DNA of 37,243 bases from Sphingomonas pseudosanguinis (lineage in GTDB: Bacteria > Pseudomonadota > Alphaproteobacteria > Sphingomonadales > Sphingomonadaceae). Each line of letters opens with the position of its first letter. Position 1 is the first letter of the stretch. The position numbers were made by a program, and so were the translations under genes. The notes beneath the pieces were generated by a model, which saw nothing but the letters and a program-made list of their open reading frames with translations, did not search any database and was not told the DNA's origin. The stretch covers positions 1 to 37,243 of the forward strand of contig NZ_JACIDH010000026.1 of assembly GCF_014196255.1 (NCBI RefSeq), read 5' to 3'. This document shows, piece after piece, positions 7,410-16,416 of this stretch.

Positions 7410-10400
7410 TCAGAAGCGGGCGGAAATGCCGACCCGCAAGGTCCGACCCCGCACCGTGTAATAGGCCGGGTAGGTGTTGAAATAGGCCCCCGTCGCATAG
7501 TTGGTATCCCAGCCGATCAGCGGCGGGTCCTTGTCGAACAGGTTCTGGACGTTGAAGCGGACGTCGATCCCCTTCACGATCGTGACGTTCGTGTTGAAGT
7601 CGAAATAGCTGTAACCGGGAATCCGCTGGATCAACGGGAAGGTCTGGCCCGGCGCAGCGGCAAGAACCTTGTTGGTCGACAATTTGGAATTGTCGGTCCC
7701 GCCGGTGTAGCGCCAGGTGAAGCCGATCCCACCCTTTACCCACGGCATTTGCCAGTTGACCCCGGCGACATGCCGCCAACGCGGCATCGGACCGCCGCAG
7801 GCAAAGCCAAAATAGCCGAGGCAGGACCAAGGCGTGTTGCCAGGCGCAAATTGCCGTTCGAACTTCGTCGTCAGCGTGCCGTTGAAGTTCAGGTTGAAGG
7901 TACCGATGTCATCGGCGATCCCCAGCCGCTTAGGATCGAGATTATAGGTGGTGGAGAAATCGATACCACGCGTCGCGGTATAGCCGGAGTTGTTATACCG
8001 TGCATCGGCAACGAGGACTTGCCCGGTCTGCGGATCGCGCTTGTAGAACTGGCAGAAGAAATCGACCTTGTTATTATAGCATTGGTTGAACGCCATATCG
8101 ATACGCGTCCATTCGAAAGCGCCCCGAATGTCGATGTCATACCAGTCGACCGTTGCCGACAGGCCGGGAATGAAGCGCGGCTGGAACACGACGCCCAGCG
8201 TCTTGCTGCGTGACCGCTCGGGCTGAAGCGCGGAATTGCCGCCATTGACCAGCGTGGTCGGACAAAAGCCCCGCGAGTCGCAGCCGGTATAGCTGGACAG
8301 CGCGTCATACTGCGCACGAGTCATCCCGATCGAGCATTGTTCGAACGTATAACGCTGCGCCGTCTTGCCATCGGCCGAAGCGCGTGGCGGCGCGCACAGA
8401 TCGAGCATCAATGTGTTCGGGTAGCGGTTTTCGCCTTCCAGCCGCTCCAGCACACCGACGCGCACCGCACGATTGTAGCTGGCGCGGAAGCGTAGGCCAT
8501 CGACCGGCGCCCAACTCGCCTCCGCCTTCCAGCTGTGCACGAGCTGTTCGTACACATCATAGTCGGAGATGCGGTAGCCGCCATTGACCGACAACTCCTT
8601 GAAGAAGGGACGATCCTCGATCAGGGGGATGTCGATTTCGCCGCCCAGTTCCTTGACGCTGGTGCGACCATCAAAGGTGGTGAAATTCGACCAGGCGCCA
8701 TAGCCCGCCGACTGGTTGCGATACTTGCGATACTCGCCCGTGATCGCGAAGCCGATGCCGCTGCTCGCCCATGGGCTCTTTAGTCCATAATCCTCCAGGG
8801 TGCCGGAGACGATCGCATTAACGACCTGCAGGTCATTCTGCTGGCGCCGGCTGCCCACGCCGGTCAGCCAATCATAGACGGCATCGCTGATCGACGTGTT
8901 CGACGAAAAGGCATCGACCGGCAGGCAGTTCGGGTCGCTGCCATTGATCTTCGACAGACAGGTCGCCACGCCACCGACATTGCGCACCTGAAGGCCACGC
9001 GCCAGCCGCTCGGCCTGATCGGGTAACCAGTTGTGGTCGGATGCACCGTTATAGATGCTGCGCGTCTGCTGATAGCTCAGTTCGAAGCGAATCTTATCGA
9101 CGATCATGCCCGCCAGGTTGAGCGAACCGCGCCAATCGTCCGTGGCATTGCGGAAGTTCTGGATCATGCCCGGTCGGAACAGCGACAACGAGATTGGCGC
9201 GCTCAGCGCCGTCGTACCGGCCGCCGCACCACAGATCGCCTGTGCCTGCTGCCGACCAAGGAAGGGATTGTCGCAATTGACGGGTGCTTCGGGCGTCCAA
9301 AGGCCGCCATCGATCGAATTGAAGCCGCGCTCGACGATCTTGCTGTAGAGGAAGCTGCCGCTCAGCCGCATGCCGGCGGGCAGATCGGCGGTCAGGAAGC
9401 CGCCGGCATTGACCGTCTCGCTGCGTCGCTGAACCGAGTCGATCGACTGGACGCGGATTTCGTCATCGGTGGTGTAGGTACGGAAGCTGCGTGATCCGTC
9501 ACGCGCATTGGTCAGGTTTTGTCCATCCACGTAGAAGTAATTATAGGGATTATACGTTGTGCCAGCGCAGATCCACTTCGTATTACCGGCCTCGATATTA
9601 TAAGGGTCGAACATCAGCAGCGGGCAGTTCGTCGTATCGATATTGCGGAACTGGATCGGGTCCGCCTTCTTATACGTCGCGAAGGCGCTGATATTGACCT
9701 TGTCGTCGAGCAGGTTCTTGCCCGCCGCCAGCGAAGCGAAGTAATTGCCGCCGCCGAGATAGGTCCCACGCGGATAGGTGTAACCTGCGTCCTTCGCCAG
9801 ACCCGCCAGCAGCGGATTGTTGTTGTTATGGTTATACCCGCTGACTTCGCCGTCGAAGGCGATGCCGTTGAACTTGCGCTTCAGGATGAAGTTGACGACA
9901 CCCGCGATCGCGTCCGAGCCGTACACCGCCGAGGCGCCGCCGGTCATGATGTCGATCCGCTCGATCAGCGCACCGGGGATGATGTTGACGTCATTGTCCA
10001 TCCGCTGCCCGTTGAGCAGCGTCAGCGTGCGGCCGCCCCCGAGGCTACGCAGCCCGACCGGCGCGGAGCCGGAGTCCCACCGCTGCCCCTGCAAGCCCAG
10101 CATGGGCGTCACCTGCGGCAACTGCGCCAGCGCATCCTCGACCCGTGCGAGCCCCCGCTCCTTCAGGAAGGTCGAGTCGATCGTGGTGATCGGCGCATTG
10201 CTGGTCATATTGGGTCGGACGATGCGCGTGCCGGTGACGATCACGTCACCCGGATCGGCCTTTTGCTCCTTGGCGTCGATCTTGTCGGTCGACGCCACCA
10301 CCCCCGTGACGGTGCCGGCCTGATCCTGCTCCGTCGCATCCGTCGCCGCGGCGGGCGTGGTCTGTGCCGCTGCCATACCCGAACAGGCCAAGGCCAGCAC

Positions 10401-10439
10401 CGAAACACCGATGCCGTACTTTACGAAAGCAAATTTCAT
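7410..10439 (-). CDS. TonB-dependent outer-membrane receptor
   Basis: This 1009-residue outer-membrane transporter has a signal peptide ending near MAAAQ (about residue 26). A likely TonB box, DVIVTGTRI (about residue 64), precedes a plug domain with NAPITTIDSTF, LNGQRMDN, ERIDIMTGGASAVYGSDAI and GVVNFILKRKF. The rest is a 22-strand-type beta-barrel ending in VGISARF, a proper terminal aromatic for barrel assembly. The size and plug style match the large sphingomonad receptor family often linked to uptake of oligosaccharides, peptides or plant compounds rather than only siderophores; the ligand here is unknown. GGGGGA nine bases before the ATG supports the start. It has its own terminator. 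Import energy would come from a TonB-ExbB-ExbD complex such as that encoded at 22.6-25.2 kb. Confidence 0.93.
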   Translation of the reverse strand: MKFAFVKYGIGVSVLALACSGMAAAQTTPAAATDATEQDQAGTVTGVVASTDKIDAKEQKADPGDVIVTGTRIVRPNMTSNAPITTIDSTFLKERGLARVEDALAQLPQVTPMLGLQGQRWDSGSAPVGLRSLGGGRTLTLLNGQRMDNDVNIIPGALIERIDIMTGGASAVYGSDAIAGVVNFILKRKFNGIAFDGEVSGYNHNNNNPLLAGLAKDAGYTYPRGTYLGGGNYFASLAAGKNLLDDKVNISAFATYKKADPIQFRNIDTTNCPLLMFDPYNIEAGNTKWICAGTTYNPYNYFYVDGQNLTNARDGSRSFRTYTTDDEIRVQSIDSVQRRSETVNAGGFLTADLPAGMRLSGSFLYSKIVERGFNSIDGGLWTPEAPVNCDNPFLGRQQAQAICGAAAGTTALSAPISLSLFRPGMIQNFRNATDDWRGSLNLAGMIVDKIRFELSYQQTRSIYNGASDHNWLPDQAERLARGLQVRNVGGVATCLSKINGSDPNCLPVDAFSSNTSISDAVYDWLTGVGSRRQQNDLQVVNAIVSGTLEDYGLKSPWASSGIGFAITGEYRKYRNQSAGYGAWSNFTTFDGRTSVKELGGEIDIPLIEDRPFFKELSVNGGYRISDYDVYEQLVHSWKAEASWAPVDGLRFRASYNRAVRVGVLERLEGENRYPNTLMLDLCAPPRASADGKTAQRYTFEQCSIGMTRAQYDALSSYTGCDSRGFCPTTLVNGGNSALQPERSRSKTLGVVFQPRFIPGLSATVDWYDIDIRGAFEWTRIDMAFNQCYNNKVDFFCQFYKRDPQTGQVLVADARYNNSGYTATRGIDFSTTYNLDPKRLGIADDIGTFNLNFNGTLTTKFERQFAPGNTPWSCLGYFGFACGGPMPRWRHVAGVNWQMPWVKGGIGFTWRYTGGTDNSKLSTNKVLAAAPGQTFPLIQRIPGYSYFDFNTNVTIVKGIDVRFNVQNLFDKDPPLIGWDTNYATGAYFNTYPAYYTVRGRTLRVGISARF

Positions 10440-10616
10440 TTTAAGCGCGTCCCCCGACTCTCATCTGTAACGGGGAGTTCAACATAGCTTATATCATTAT
10501 GCAAATATAATATACGGTATGCCGATTTTTTAGCGCTCACGCCCCCAAGTTAACCTACCCCCGCCCCAAGGATCGCTCGGTTGTGGCGCGGCGCCGGGAC
10601 GGTCATCTGTCAGGCT

Positions 10617-11408
10617 ATGGCTACCCTTCTCGACCCTGCCGCGCGTGGCCGCGTGATCCTGGTTGGCGCCGGTCCCGGCGATCCGGGCCTGCTGACCGTT
10701 CGCGCGGTCGAGGCGCTGAAAACCGCCGATGTCGTCGCCCATGACGGACTGATCGACGCGCGCGTGCTCGACATCGCCCCGCCGGAGGCCCAGCGTATCT
10801 CGGTCGCCAAGCGGCGCGCGCGGCACACTTTGTCGCAGGACGCGATCAACGCGCTGATCGTCGCGCATGTGAAGACCGGCGCGATCGTCGTGCGGCTGAA
10901 GGGCGGCGACCCGTTCATCTTCGGGCGCGGCGGCGAAGAGGTGGAGGCGGTGCGCGCCGCCGGCCTGCCGGTCGAGGTGATCCCAGGCGTCTCGGCCGCA
11001 CTCGGCTGCGCGGCGGAGGCGATGCTGCCGCTCACCCACCGCGACCATGCTTCCGCGGTGTCGTTCGTCGCAGGGCAATGCAAGGGGCTGACCGATCAGG
11101 ACTGGTCGGGCTTGGCCGGGCAAGGCCGCACGCTCGTCATCTATATGGGCGTGGCGACCGCCAATGGCATCGCCGACAAACTGATGGCCGATGGCGTCGC
11201 TCCCGACATGCCGGTCGCGGTGCTGGAGCGCGGCACGCTGGAAGGTCACCGCGCGATCCGTACCCTGCTTGCCGATCTCGGCCCGATGGTCGATCGTGAG
11301 CGGGTGCAGAGCCCCGCGATCATCGTAGTCGGCGAGGTCGTCGAATTGTCGGATGCCGAGGACAAGCTCGCGCGTTGGGCCCGCGTGGCGGAAGGAATGA
11401 GCGCATGA
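10617..11408 (+). CDS. cobA: Uroporphyrinogen-III C-methyltransferase (SUMT)
   Basis: This 263-residue SAM-dependent enzyme methylates uroporphyrinogen III to precorrin-2, the first step towards siroheme (and cobalamin). Family motifs are VGAGPGDPGLLTVRA, VRLKGGDPFIFGRGGEE, PGVSAALGCAAEAMLPLTHR and the C-terminal PAIIVVGEVV. It carries only the methyltransferase domain, without the dehydrogenase/ferrochelatase half of CysG, so precorrin-2 must be oxidised and metallated by another protein. As first gene of a sulfate-assimilation operon it most likely supplies siroheme for the sulfite reductase two genes later. Its stop overlaps the next start in ATGA, implying translational coupling. Confidence 0.93.
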   Translation: MATLLDPAARGRVILVGAGPGDPGLLTVRAVEALKTADVVAHDGLIDARVLDIAPPEAQRISVAKRRARHTLSQDAINALIVAHVKTGAIVVRLKGGDPFIFGRGGEEVEAVRAAGLPVEVIPGVSAALGCAAEAMLPLTHRDHASAVSFVAGQCKGLTDQDWSGLAGQGRTLVIYMGVATANGIADKLMADGVAPDMPVAVLERGTLEGHRAIRTLLADLGPMVDRERVQSPAIIVVGEVVELSDAEDKLARWARVAEGMSA

Positions 11409-11701
11409 AGCTGTTGACGGGCAACGACTTGAGCACCGGCGATGTCGTCTGGTGGACGGGGCGCGACTGGTCACGACATATCGAGGATGCGGTCGATGTC
11501 GGCGGACAGGGCGAGGCGATCCTTCGCGCCGAAGAGGGCGCACGCCGGGTCAATGTGCCCTATCTGATCGACGCCGAAGCCACCGAACAAGGCCCCCGTC
11601 CCGCCCATATCAAGGACCGTATCCGCGCGCTCGGCCCCACGGTGCGCCCCGACCTGACGCTGAAGCCCGCCGATGCGGACGCCGGCGCCTGGGTCATCTG
11701 A
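11405..11701 (+). CDS. DUF2849 family protein in the cys operon
   Basis: This 98-residue soluble protein has no signal peptide or membrane segment. Its sequence (start MKLLTGNDLSTGDVVWW, with NVPYLIDAE in the middle) matches the DUF2849 family, which in alphaproteobacteria regularly sits between cobA/cysG and cysI. The biochemical role is unknown; conserved co-location suggests a part in sulfite reductase assembly, siroheme delivery or electron transfer, which is inference. The start overlaps the cobA stop by four bases, and cysI begins ten bases after its stop. Confidence 0.85.
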   Translation: MKLLTGNDLSTGDVVWWTGRDWSRHIEDAVDVGGQGEAILRAEEGARRVNVPYLIDAEATEQGPRPAHIKDRIRALGPTVRPDLTLKPADADAGAWVI

Positions 11702-11711
11702 GAGAGACGCC

Positions 11712-13337
11712 ATGTACGTTTACGACGAATATGATCAGAGCATCGTCGATGCCCGTGTCGAGGAATTTCGCGACCAGGTGAACCGTCGCCTGTCGGGTGC
11801 GATGACCGAGGATCAGTTCAAGCCGCTGCGGCTGATGAACGGCCTCTATCTTCAGCTCCACGCCTATATGCTGCGCGTCGCGGTGCCCTATGGCACGCTC
11901 GACAGCCGCCAGATGCGGATGCTGGGCCATATCGCGCGCAAGTACGATCGCGGCTACGGTCATTTCACCACGCGCCAGAACATCCAGTACAACTGGATCA
12001 AGCTGGCCGATGCGCCCGACATCCTCGCCGAGCTGGCGACGGTGCAGATGCATGCCATCCAGACCTCGGGCAATTGCATCCGCAACATCTCGTCGGACCA
12101 GTTCGCCGGTGCCGCCGCCGACGAGGTCGCCGATCCGCGCCCCTGGGCCGAGCTGCTGCGGCAATGGTCGACCTTCCACTCGGAATTCACCTACCTGCCG
12201 CGCAAGTTCAAGATCGCGGTGATCGCGGCGGACGAGGACCGCGCGGCGATGCGGCTGCACGACATCGGCATCCAGCTTTTGACGCGCGACGGCGTGCTGG
12301 GTGCGAAGATCTTCGTCGGCGGCGGCATGGGCCGTACCCCGATGATCGCGCATGAGGTGAAGGACTTCATCACCGCCGACCATCTGATGAGCTATTTGGA
12401 GGCGTGCCTGCGCGTCTATAACCGCTATGGCCGCCGCGATAATATATACAAGGCGCGGATCAAGATCCTGCTGCACGAGATCGGCGTCGACGCGTATCGC
12501 GAGCAGGTGGAGGCGGAATTCGCCGCGATCCGCGATCTCGGCATCGACCCGCCGGTCGCCGAGCTGGAGCGGATCACGGCGATGTTCGCCGGGCCGGACT
12601 TCGCGACCGACGCGCCCGACACGGTCGACCGTTCCGATCCCGATTTCGCGGTCTGGCTCGACCAGAATGTCGCTGCCCATAAGCAGCCTGGCCACGCCAT
12701 CGTCACGATCAGCCTGAAGCCGATCGGCGGCATCCCGGGCGACGCCTCGGCCGACCAGATCGACCTGATGGCCGACTTGGCCGAGCGGTACGGCCATGAC
12801 GAGCTGCGTGTGACCCATGCCCAGAACATCGTCCTGCCGCATGTCCGCAAGGCCGACCTCTATGCCATCTGGACCGCGCTTCGCGAGGCGGGGCTGGCCG
12901 AGGCGAACCTTGACCTGATCTCGGACATCATCGCCTGCCCCGGCCTGGACTATTGCAGCCTGGCCAATGCCCGCTCCATCCCGCTGGCGCAGAAGATCGG
13001 CGAGCGTTTCGCCGGGCGGCAGCGCGAACTGGGCGAGTTGAAGCTCAAGATTTCGGGCTGCATCAACGCCTGCGGCCACCATCATGCCGGGCATATCGGC
13101 ATCTTGGGCGTCGATAAGAAGGGCACCGAAAATTATCAGCTGCTGCTCGGCGGATCGGGCGCGGAGGATGTGTCGCTCGGCAAGATCACCGGCCCCGGCT
13201 TTGACGAGGACGGCGTGGTCGACGCGATCGAGCGCGTGACCGACCGCTACGTCGAACTTCGCGAAGCCGACGAGCGCTTCCTCGACACCTATCGCCGCGT
13301 CGGCATGCAGCCGTTCAAGGAAGCGATCTATGGTTGA
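11712..13337 (+). CDS. cysI: Sulfite reductase (siroheme/4Fe-4S), nitrite/sulfite reductase family
   Basis: This 541-residue hemoprotein reduces sulfite to sulfide with six electrons. It has two ferredoxin-like half-domains and the siroheme-4Fe-4S ligands in two pairs: Cys409-x5-Cys415 (CPGLDYC) and Cys450-x3-Cys454 (SGCINACGHHHAGHIG). GHFTTRQNIQYNWI and TSGNCIRNISSDQ are typical substrate and siroheme-binding segments. Nitrite reduction is a possible alternative on sequence alone, but the cobA and cysH neighbours point to sulfite. No cysJ flavoprotein is present, so electrons probably come from ferredoxin or a separate reductase. The last eight bases overlap the next gene. Confidence 0.92.
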   Translation: MYVYDEYDQSIVDARVEEFRDQVNRRLSGAMTEDQFKPLRLMNGLYLQLHAYMLRVAVPYGTLDSRQMRMLGHIARKYDRGYGHFTTRQNIQYNWIKLADAPDILAELATVQMHAIQTSGNCIRNISSDQFAGAAADEVADPRPWAELLRQWSTFHSEFTYLPRKFKIAVIAADEDRAAMRLHDIGIQLLTRDGVLGAKIFVGGGMGRTPMIAHEVKDFITADHLMSYLEACLRVYNRYGRRDNIYKARIKILLHEIGVDAYREQVEAEFAAIRDLGIDPPVAELERITAMFAGPDFATDAPDTVDRSDPDFAVWLDQNVAAHKQPGHAIVTISLKPIGGIPGDASADQIDLMADLAERYGHDELRVTHAQNIVLPHVRKADLYAIWTALREAGLAEANLDLISDIIACPGLDYCSLANARSIPLAQKIGERFAGRQRELGELKLKISGCINACGHHHAGHIGILGVDKKGTENYQLLLGGSGAEDVSLGKITGPGFDEDGVVDAIERVTDRYVELREADERFLDTYRRVGMQPFKEAIYG

Positions 13338-13788
13338 TCCCATCACCGTGAACACCAATGCGGGCGAGACGCTGCTGCGCTTCCGCGACGATGTGGTGCA
13401 TGACGAACCGGCGGTGACGCTGGACGCGTTCCTGGGCCAGACCAACGCCACCGCCGTCCGGCTGGAGGCTGGCGACGATGCACGCGAACTGCTCCCGCAT
13501 CTCGGCCAGATCGCTTTGGTCGAGATCAGCTTCCCCACCTTCCGCGACGGGCGCGGCTATTCGGCAGCGCGCATCCTGCGCGAGGCGGGCTTCGAGGGCG
13601 AGCTGCGCGCGGCGGGCGATGTGCTGGTCGACCAGATTCCGCATATGCGCCGCTGCGGCTTCGACAGCTTCGCGCCGGAAAAACCGATCGATGCGGCGAC
13701 GTTGACCAAGCTGCTCGCGCTCTATCCCCAGCCCTATCAAAAGGCCGCCGATGCGCGCGTGCCGGTGTGGAAACTGCGCCATGGCTGA
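13330..13788 (+). CDS. DUF934 family protein in the cys operon
   Basis: This 152-residue soluble protein matches DUF934, a family known as a partner of sulfite reductase and APS/PAPS reductase genes in proteobacteria. Recognisable segments are ALVEISFPTFRDGRGYSAAR and GDVLVDQIPHMRRCGFDSF. Its function is not established. It overlaps the end of cysI and the start of cysH by eight bases each, so the three are almost certainly translated together. A role in supporting sulfite reduction, for example in electron delivery, is inference from context. Confidence 0.88.
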   Translation: MVDPITVNTNAGETLLRFRDDVVHDEPAVTLDAFLGQTNATAVRLEAGDDARELLPHLGQIALVEISFPTFRDGRGYSAARILREAGFEGELRAAGDVLVDQIPHMRRCGFDSFAPEKPIDAATLTKLLALYPQPYQKAADARVPVWKLRHG

Positions 13789-14527
13789 GCGCGCGCTCGA
13801 CCGGATCGACGTTCGGCCGGCTTACACGGTGGAGGATGCCGCCGCGTATGAGGCGCGGTTCGCCGGCGTGCCCGCGCCCGAAATGCTGCGCACCCTGCTG
13901 ACCGGCGAACTGCACGGCGGGATCGCGGCGGTGTCGTCCTTCGGCACCGAGTCCGCCGTGCTGCTGCACATGGTCGCGAGCGCCGATCCGGCGACGCCGG
14001 TGGTGTTCACCGACACGCTCAAGATGTTTCCCGAAACGCTCAGCTATCGCGACACGCTGGTCGAGCGGCTGGGCCTGCTGGACGTCCGCGTGATCCAGCC
14101 CGACCCCGCCCTGCTGGCGGCGAGGGACCCGGACGGTATCCGTCACAGCTATGACCCCGATGGCTGCTGCGACCTACGCAAGGTCGAGCCGCTGGCACGC
14201 GGCCTGGCTCCGTTCGAGGCGTGGATTTCAGGCCGCAAGGGCTTCCAGGCCGGCACCCGCCGCGCCCTGCCCCGCTTCGAGGTCGAGAATGGCCGGTTGA
14301 AGCTCAACCCACTGGCCGATTGGAACAAGGCGGCGCTGGACGGCTATTTCACGGCGCACGACCTGCCGCGTCATCCGCTCGAAGCGCAAGGCTATCTCTC
14401 GATCGGCTGCGCGCCCTGCACCAGCAAGGTCAAGCCCGGCGAAGACCCGCGCGCGGGCCGCTGGCGCGGGTTCGACAAGGTGGAATGTGGAATTCATCGG
14501 CCCATGGAAGCGGCGCCACCGCCTTGA
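13781..14527 (+). CDS. cysH: Adenylyl-sulfate (APS) reductase
   Basis: This 248-residue reductase of the PAPS/APS family converts activated sulfate to sulfite using thioredoxin or glutaredoxin. The P-loop-like PP-motif is SSFGTESAVLLHM. Two cysteine pairs, Cys129-Cys130 (CCDLRK) and Cys210/Cys213 (GCAPCT), form the 4Fe-4S site that marks the APS-using type rather than the E. coli PAPS type. The nucleophilic cysteine is Cys236 in ECGIH. With cobA and cysI the operon covers sulfate reduction from APS to sulfide; the sulfate adenylyltransferase genes must lie elsewhere. Start ATGGCTGA overlaps the DUF934 stop. No clear hairpin terminator follows. Confidence 0.93.
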   Translation: MAERALDRIDVRPAYTVEDAAAYEARFAGVPAPEMLRTLLTGELHGGIAAVSSFGTESAVLLHMVASADPATPVVFTDTLKMFPETLSYRDTLVERLGLLDVRVIQPDPALLAARDPDGIRHSYDPDGCCDLRKVEPLARGLAPFEAWISGRKGFQAGTRRALPRFEVENGRLKLNPLADWNKAALDGYFTAHDLPRHPLEAQGYLSIGCAPCTSKVKPGEDPRAGRWRGFDKVECGIHRPMEAAPPP

Positions 14528-14608
14528 AAGCCAGAGACGTCACTTTCCCCGCAAGGCCCTGAGCCAAGGCGGTGAAGGGCGCGGTGGGAATTCAGGTGTT
14601 GCGCACGG

Positions 14609-15626
14609 TCAGGCGAAGCGGACGTCACTCAAATTTCGAGGCGAAGCGGATTTGGAGAGCCTCTTCAACACCGCCTCCGCCCGGACGAGTTCCTCCGCTT
14701 TCCCGCCGGGCCATTGCATACCGAGATAGCGTTGATGCGTGTAGAAGGGGTGACCGAACACCTCCTTGTGAACACGGTCGATGTGATCCTGAACGTTGTT
14801 TGCCGGGCGATCGACCTCGACCGTATTGTAAAATGCCATGGCTGAAGCCGGCTGCGATTTAGGATAGTCGGGATCAGACGGCATAGCCTTGATACCGCCA
14901 GGCACTCTACGGGCCGGAAGACGGGAACCGATTGGACCGTGGCGCAAAACGTAATCGCGATCCCAGACGACATTCATCAGCATCGCGAGTTCGATCGACG
15001 GTCGTAGCTTCTGCCAATCCATTTTCTTTTCGGGCTTGTTCGCCAAAAATGGCGCTTGCATCAAGGCGTCCATCATCGCCTTTTTTTTGCCCTGCATTCA
15101 TCTGGGGATCTTCCATGATCGCGGTACCAACCCGCTCCACCATCATCCCTTGCGTATCGACAAGGCCTAACAGTTCCTGGCTACGGCTCAGCGGGTCGTT
15201 GGCCGTCACGCCGGCCGAAGTATTGCGCACCAGATTAGTCAGCATGGTACTGATGGCAGTGCCACCCTTGTCCTTTGCCATGCCCGCCAACTTTCCGAAT
15301 GCGAACGCCACGGCGGGATGCTTACCATCCGCCTTCAAATAGGATAAGGCGACCCGCAGGTTATCGGCACCCAGGCGGCGCACGCCGATCTTCTGTATTG
15401 CACGTCGAAAGCTCGGGGTCGCGATGACGGCCATCAGTACGGAGGTCGGCAGGATCGCGACGATCGATACAAAGAGCTCGGCCTGCGCCTTGGCATTGTC
15501 CTCTTCTTTCTTCAGGCTGGCCTGAACCGCCTTATATGCTTCGTTATATGCCAGAATATATGGCCGCGCGACGTTGCTACGCCACATAACGGTCGCCCAG
15601 TTTACCTGCTGAGAAAATGTCGGCAT
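14609..15626 (-). pseudogene. Uncharacterised protein, broken by a frameshift in an A8 run
   Basis: Two reading frames make one protein of about 338 residues if one A is removed from an eight-A run (plus-strand T's at 15081-15088). The upstream frame starts at ATG 15626 (MPTFSQQVNW; GAGGA nine bases before) and reads to EDPQMNAGQKK; the downstream frame continues as AMMDALMQAPFLANKPEKK to a stop at 14609. Without the correction, translation runs on out of frame to 14907. There is a helical, lysine-rich stretch near residues 35-45 and one hydrophobic segment near 50-70 (LFVSIVAILPTSVLMAVIA). I do not recognise the family. Base composition is visibly less GC-rich than the neighbours. A sequencing error, a true pseudogene or transcriptional slippage are all possible. 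Confidence 0.7.
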
Positions 15627-15652
15627 GTATCTTGGTCCTCGTGAGGGATGCC

Positions 15653-16318
15653 TTATCGCGTCAGAAATGCGGCCCCTCTTGTCACCAGCGAATGCTCAAA
15701 GGTCGGCTGCAAATCGTCGAGATTTGGTTTGCCATTCCGGATCGCGACCGGTTCTTCGCCCCGGAATTCGCCCGAAAGCGACTTTACGACCTGCGGAAAG
15801 GCGGAAACCATTGCCGGTTGGCGCATCCATTCCGGCGCAGCGACCAGTTGAAAACGATACGCGACCCTCGGCCCCGCATTGGTATTGGTGATGGCGATGT
15901 CTTTGATTTGTCGCCGGGCGTAGCATAGCAGCCAGCCATCGGACGTGCCCCACTTGGCTTTCGTAAAAGAGGGCAAATAGCGCTGGGCGGGGCGATACCG
16001 CACGACGCGCTCGCCACCGGCCATCTCGGCTTCCCCCCGAACGCGTTCGATCAATCCGGCCTCCGACAAGGCGCGGGCGGCGGGATCTTGCGGCTGGGCG
16101 ATCAGATCACCGCTCGTGGCATCCGTCGACAGAAGCGGTGCGCATTGGAGATGTTTGTCGAAATAGGCTTGCAGCGCCGCCCGCACATCATTGGCGTCAG
16201 CGATGCTGTTCGCAACCGGATCCGTGACCGCGCCGCCGCGCTGACAGCCGGCAATCGTCAGTGGCACCATCACCGCCATCAGCGCAGCCAGCAATACGCG
16301 TCCGTTCATGCCATGCAT
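15653..16318 (-). CDS. Uncharacterised lipoprotein
   Basis: This 221-residue protein has a lipoprotein signal (hydrophobic stretch ending LTIAGC, lipidated Cys about residue 23). The mature part has Cys in HLQCAPLL and in WLLCYAR, which could pair, plus ARALSEAGLIERV and a C-terminal WMRQPAMVSAFPQVVKSLSG segment. The pattern of early CxP, ALxxAGL and a W-x-R-x-P...FP motif recalls small uncharacterised lipoproteins of other proteobacteria; I cannot name the family. GGGGGA before ATG 16318 decides this start over the ATG at 16309. It ends 26 bases before the frameshifted gene on the same strand, so the two are probably an operon. Lower GC than neighbours hints at transfer. Confidence 0.72.
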   Translation of the reverse strand: MHGMNGRVLLAALMAVMVPLTIAGCQRGGAVTDPVANSIADANDVRAALQAYFDKHLQCAPLLSTDATSGDLIAQPQDPAARALSEAGLIERVRGEAEMAGGERVVRYRPAQRYLPSFTKAKWGTSDGWLLCYARRQIKDIAITNTNAGPRVAYRFQLVAAPEWMRQPAMVSAFPQVVKSLSGEFRGEEPVAIRNGKPNLDDLQPTFEHSLVTRGAAFLTR

Positions 16319-16416
16319 TGGTTTCCCCCAAGTGGCAGCAACCAGATAGACGCAACTCTTACAAGGACTGCGGACGTGGCTACAACATAGGAGTACAGGC
16401 GTCGGACAATATCGGA

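Noticed and set aside
6502..7830. 442-residue frame antisense to astD and overlapping the end of the receptor gene
   Set aside because: It crosses the terminator between two convergent genes and has no recognisable domain.
9519..10487. 322-residue frame antisense to the TonB-dependent receptor
   Set aside because: Arg/Gln/His-rich shadow of the receptor plug region, with no ribosome-binding site.
11694..13538. 614-residue open frame antisense to cysI
   Set aside because: It mirrors the cysI frame, a common effect of high-GC codon use; it has no start signal, family motif or plausible composition, while cysI is certain.
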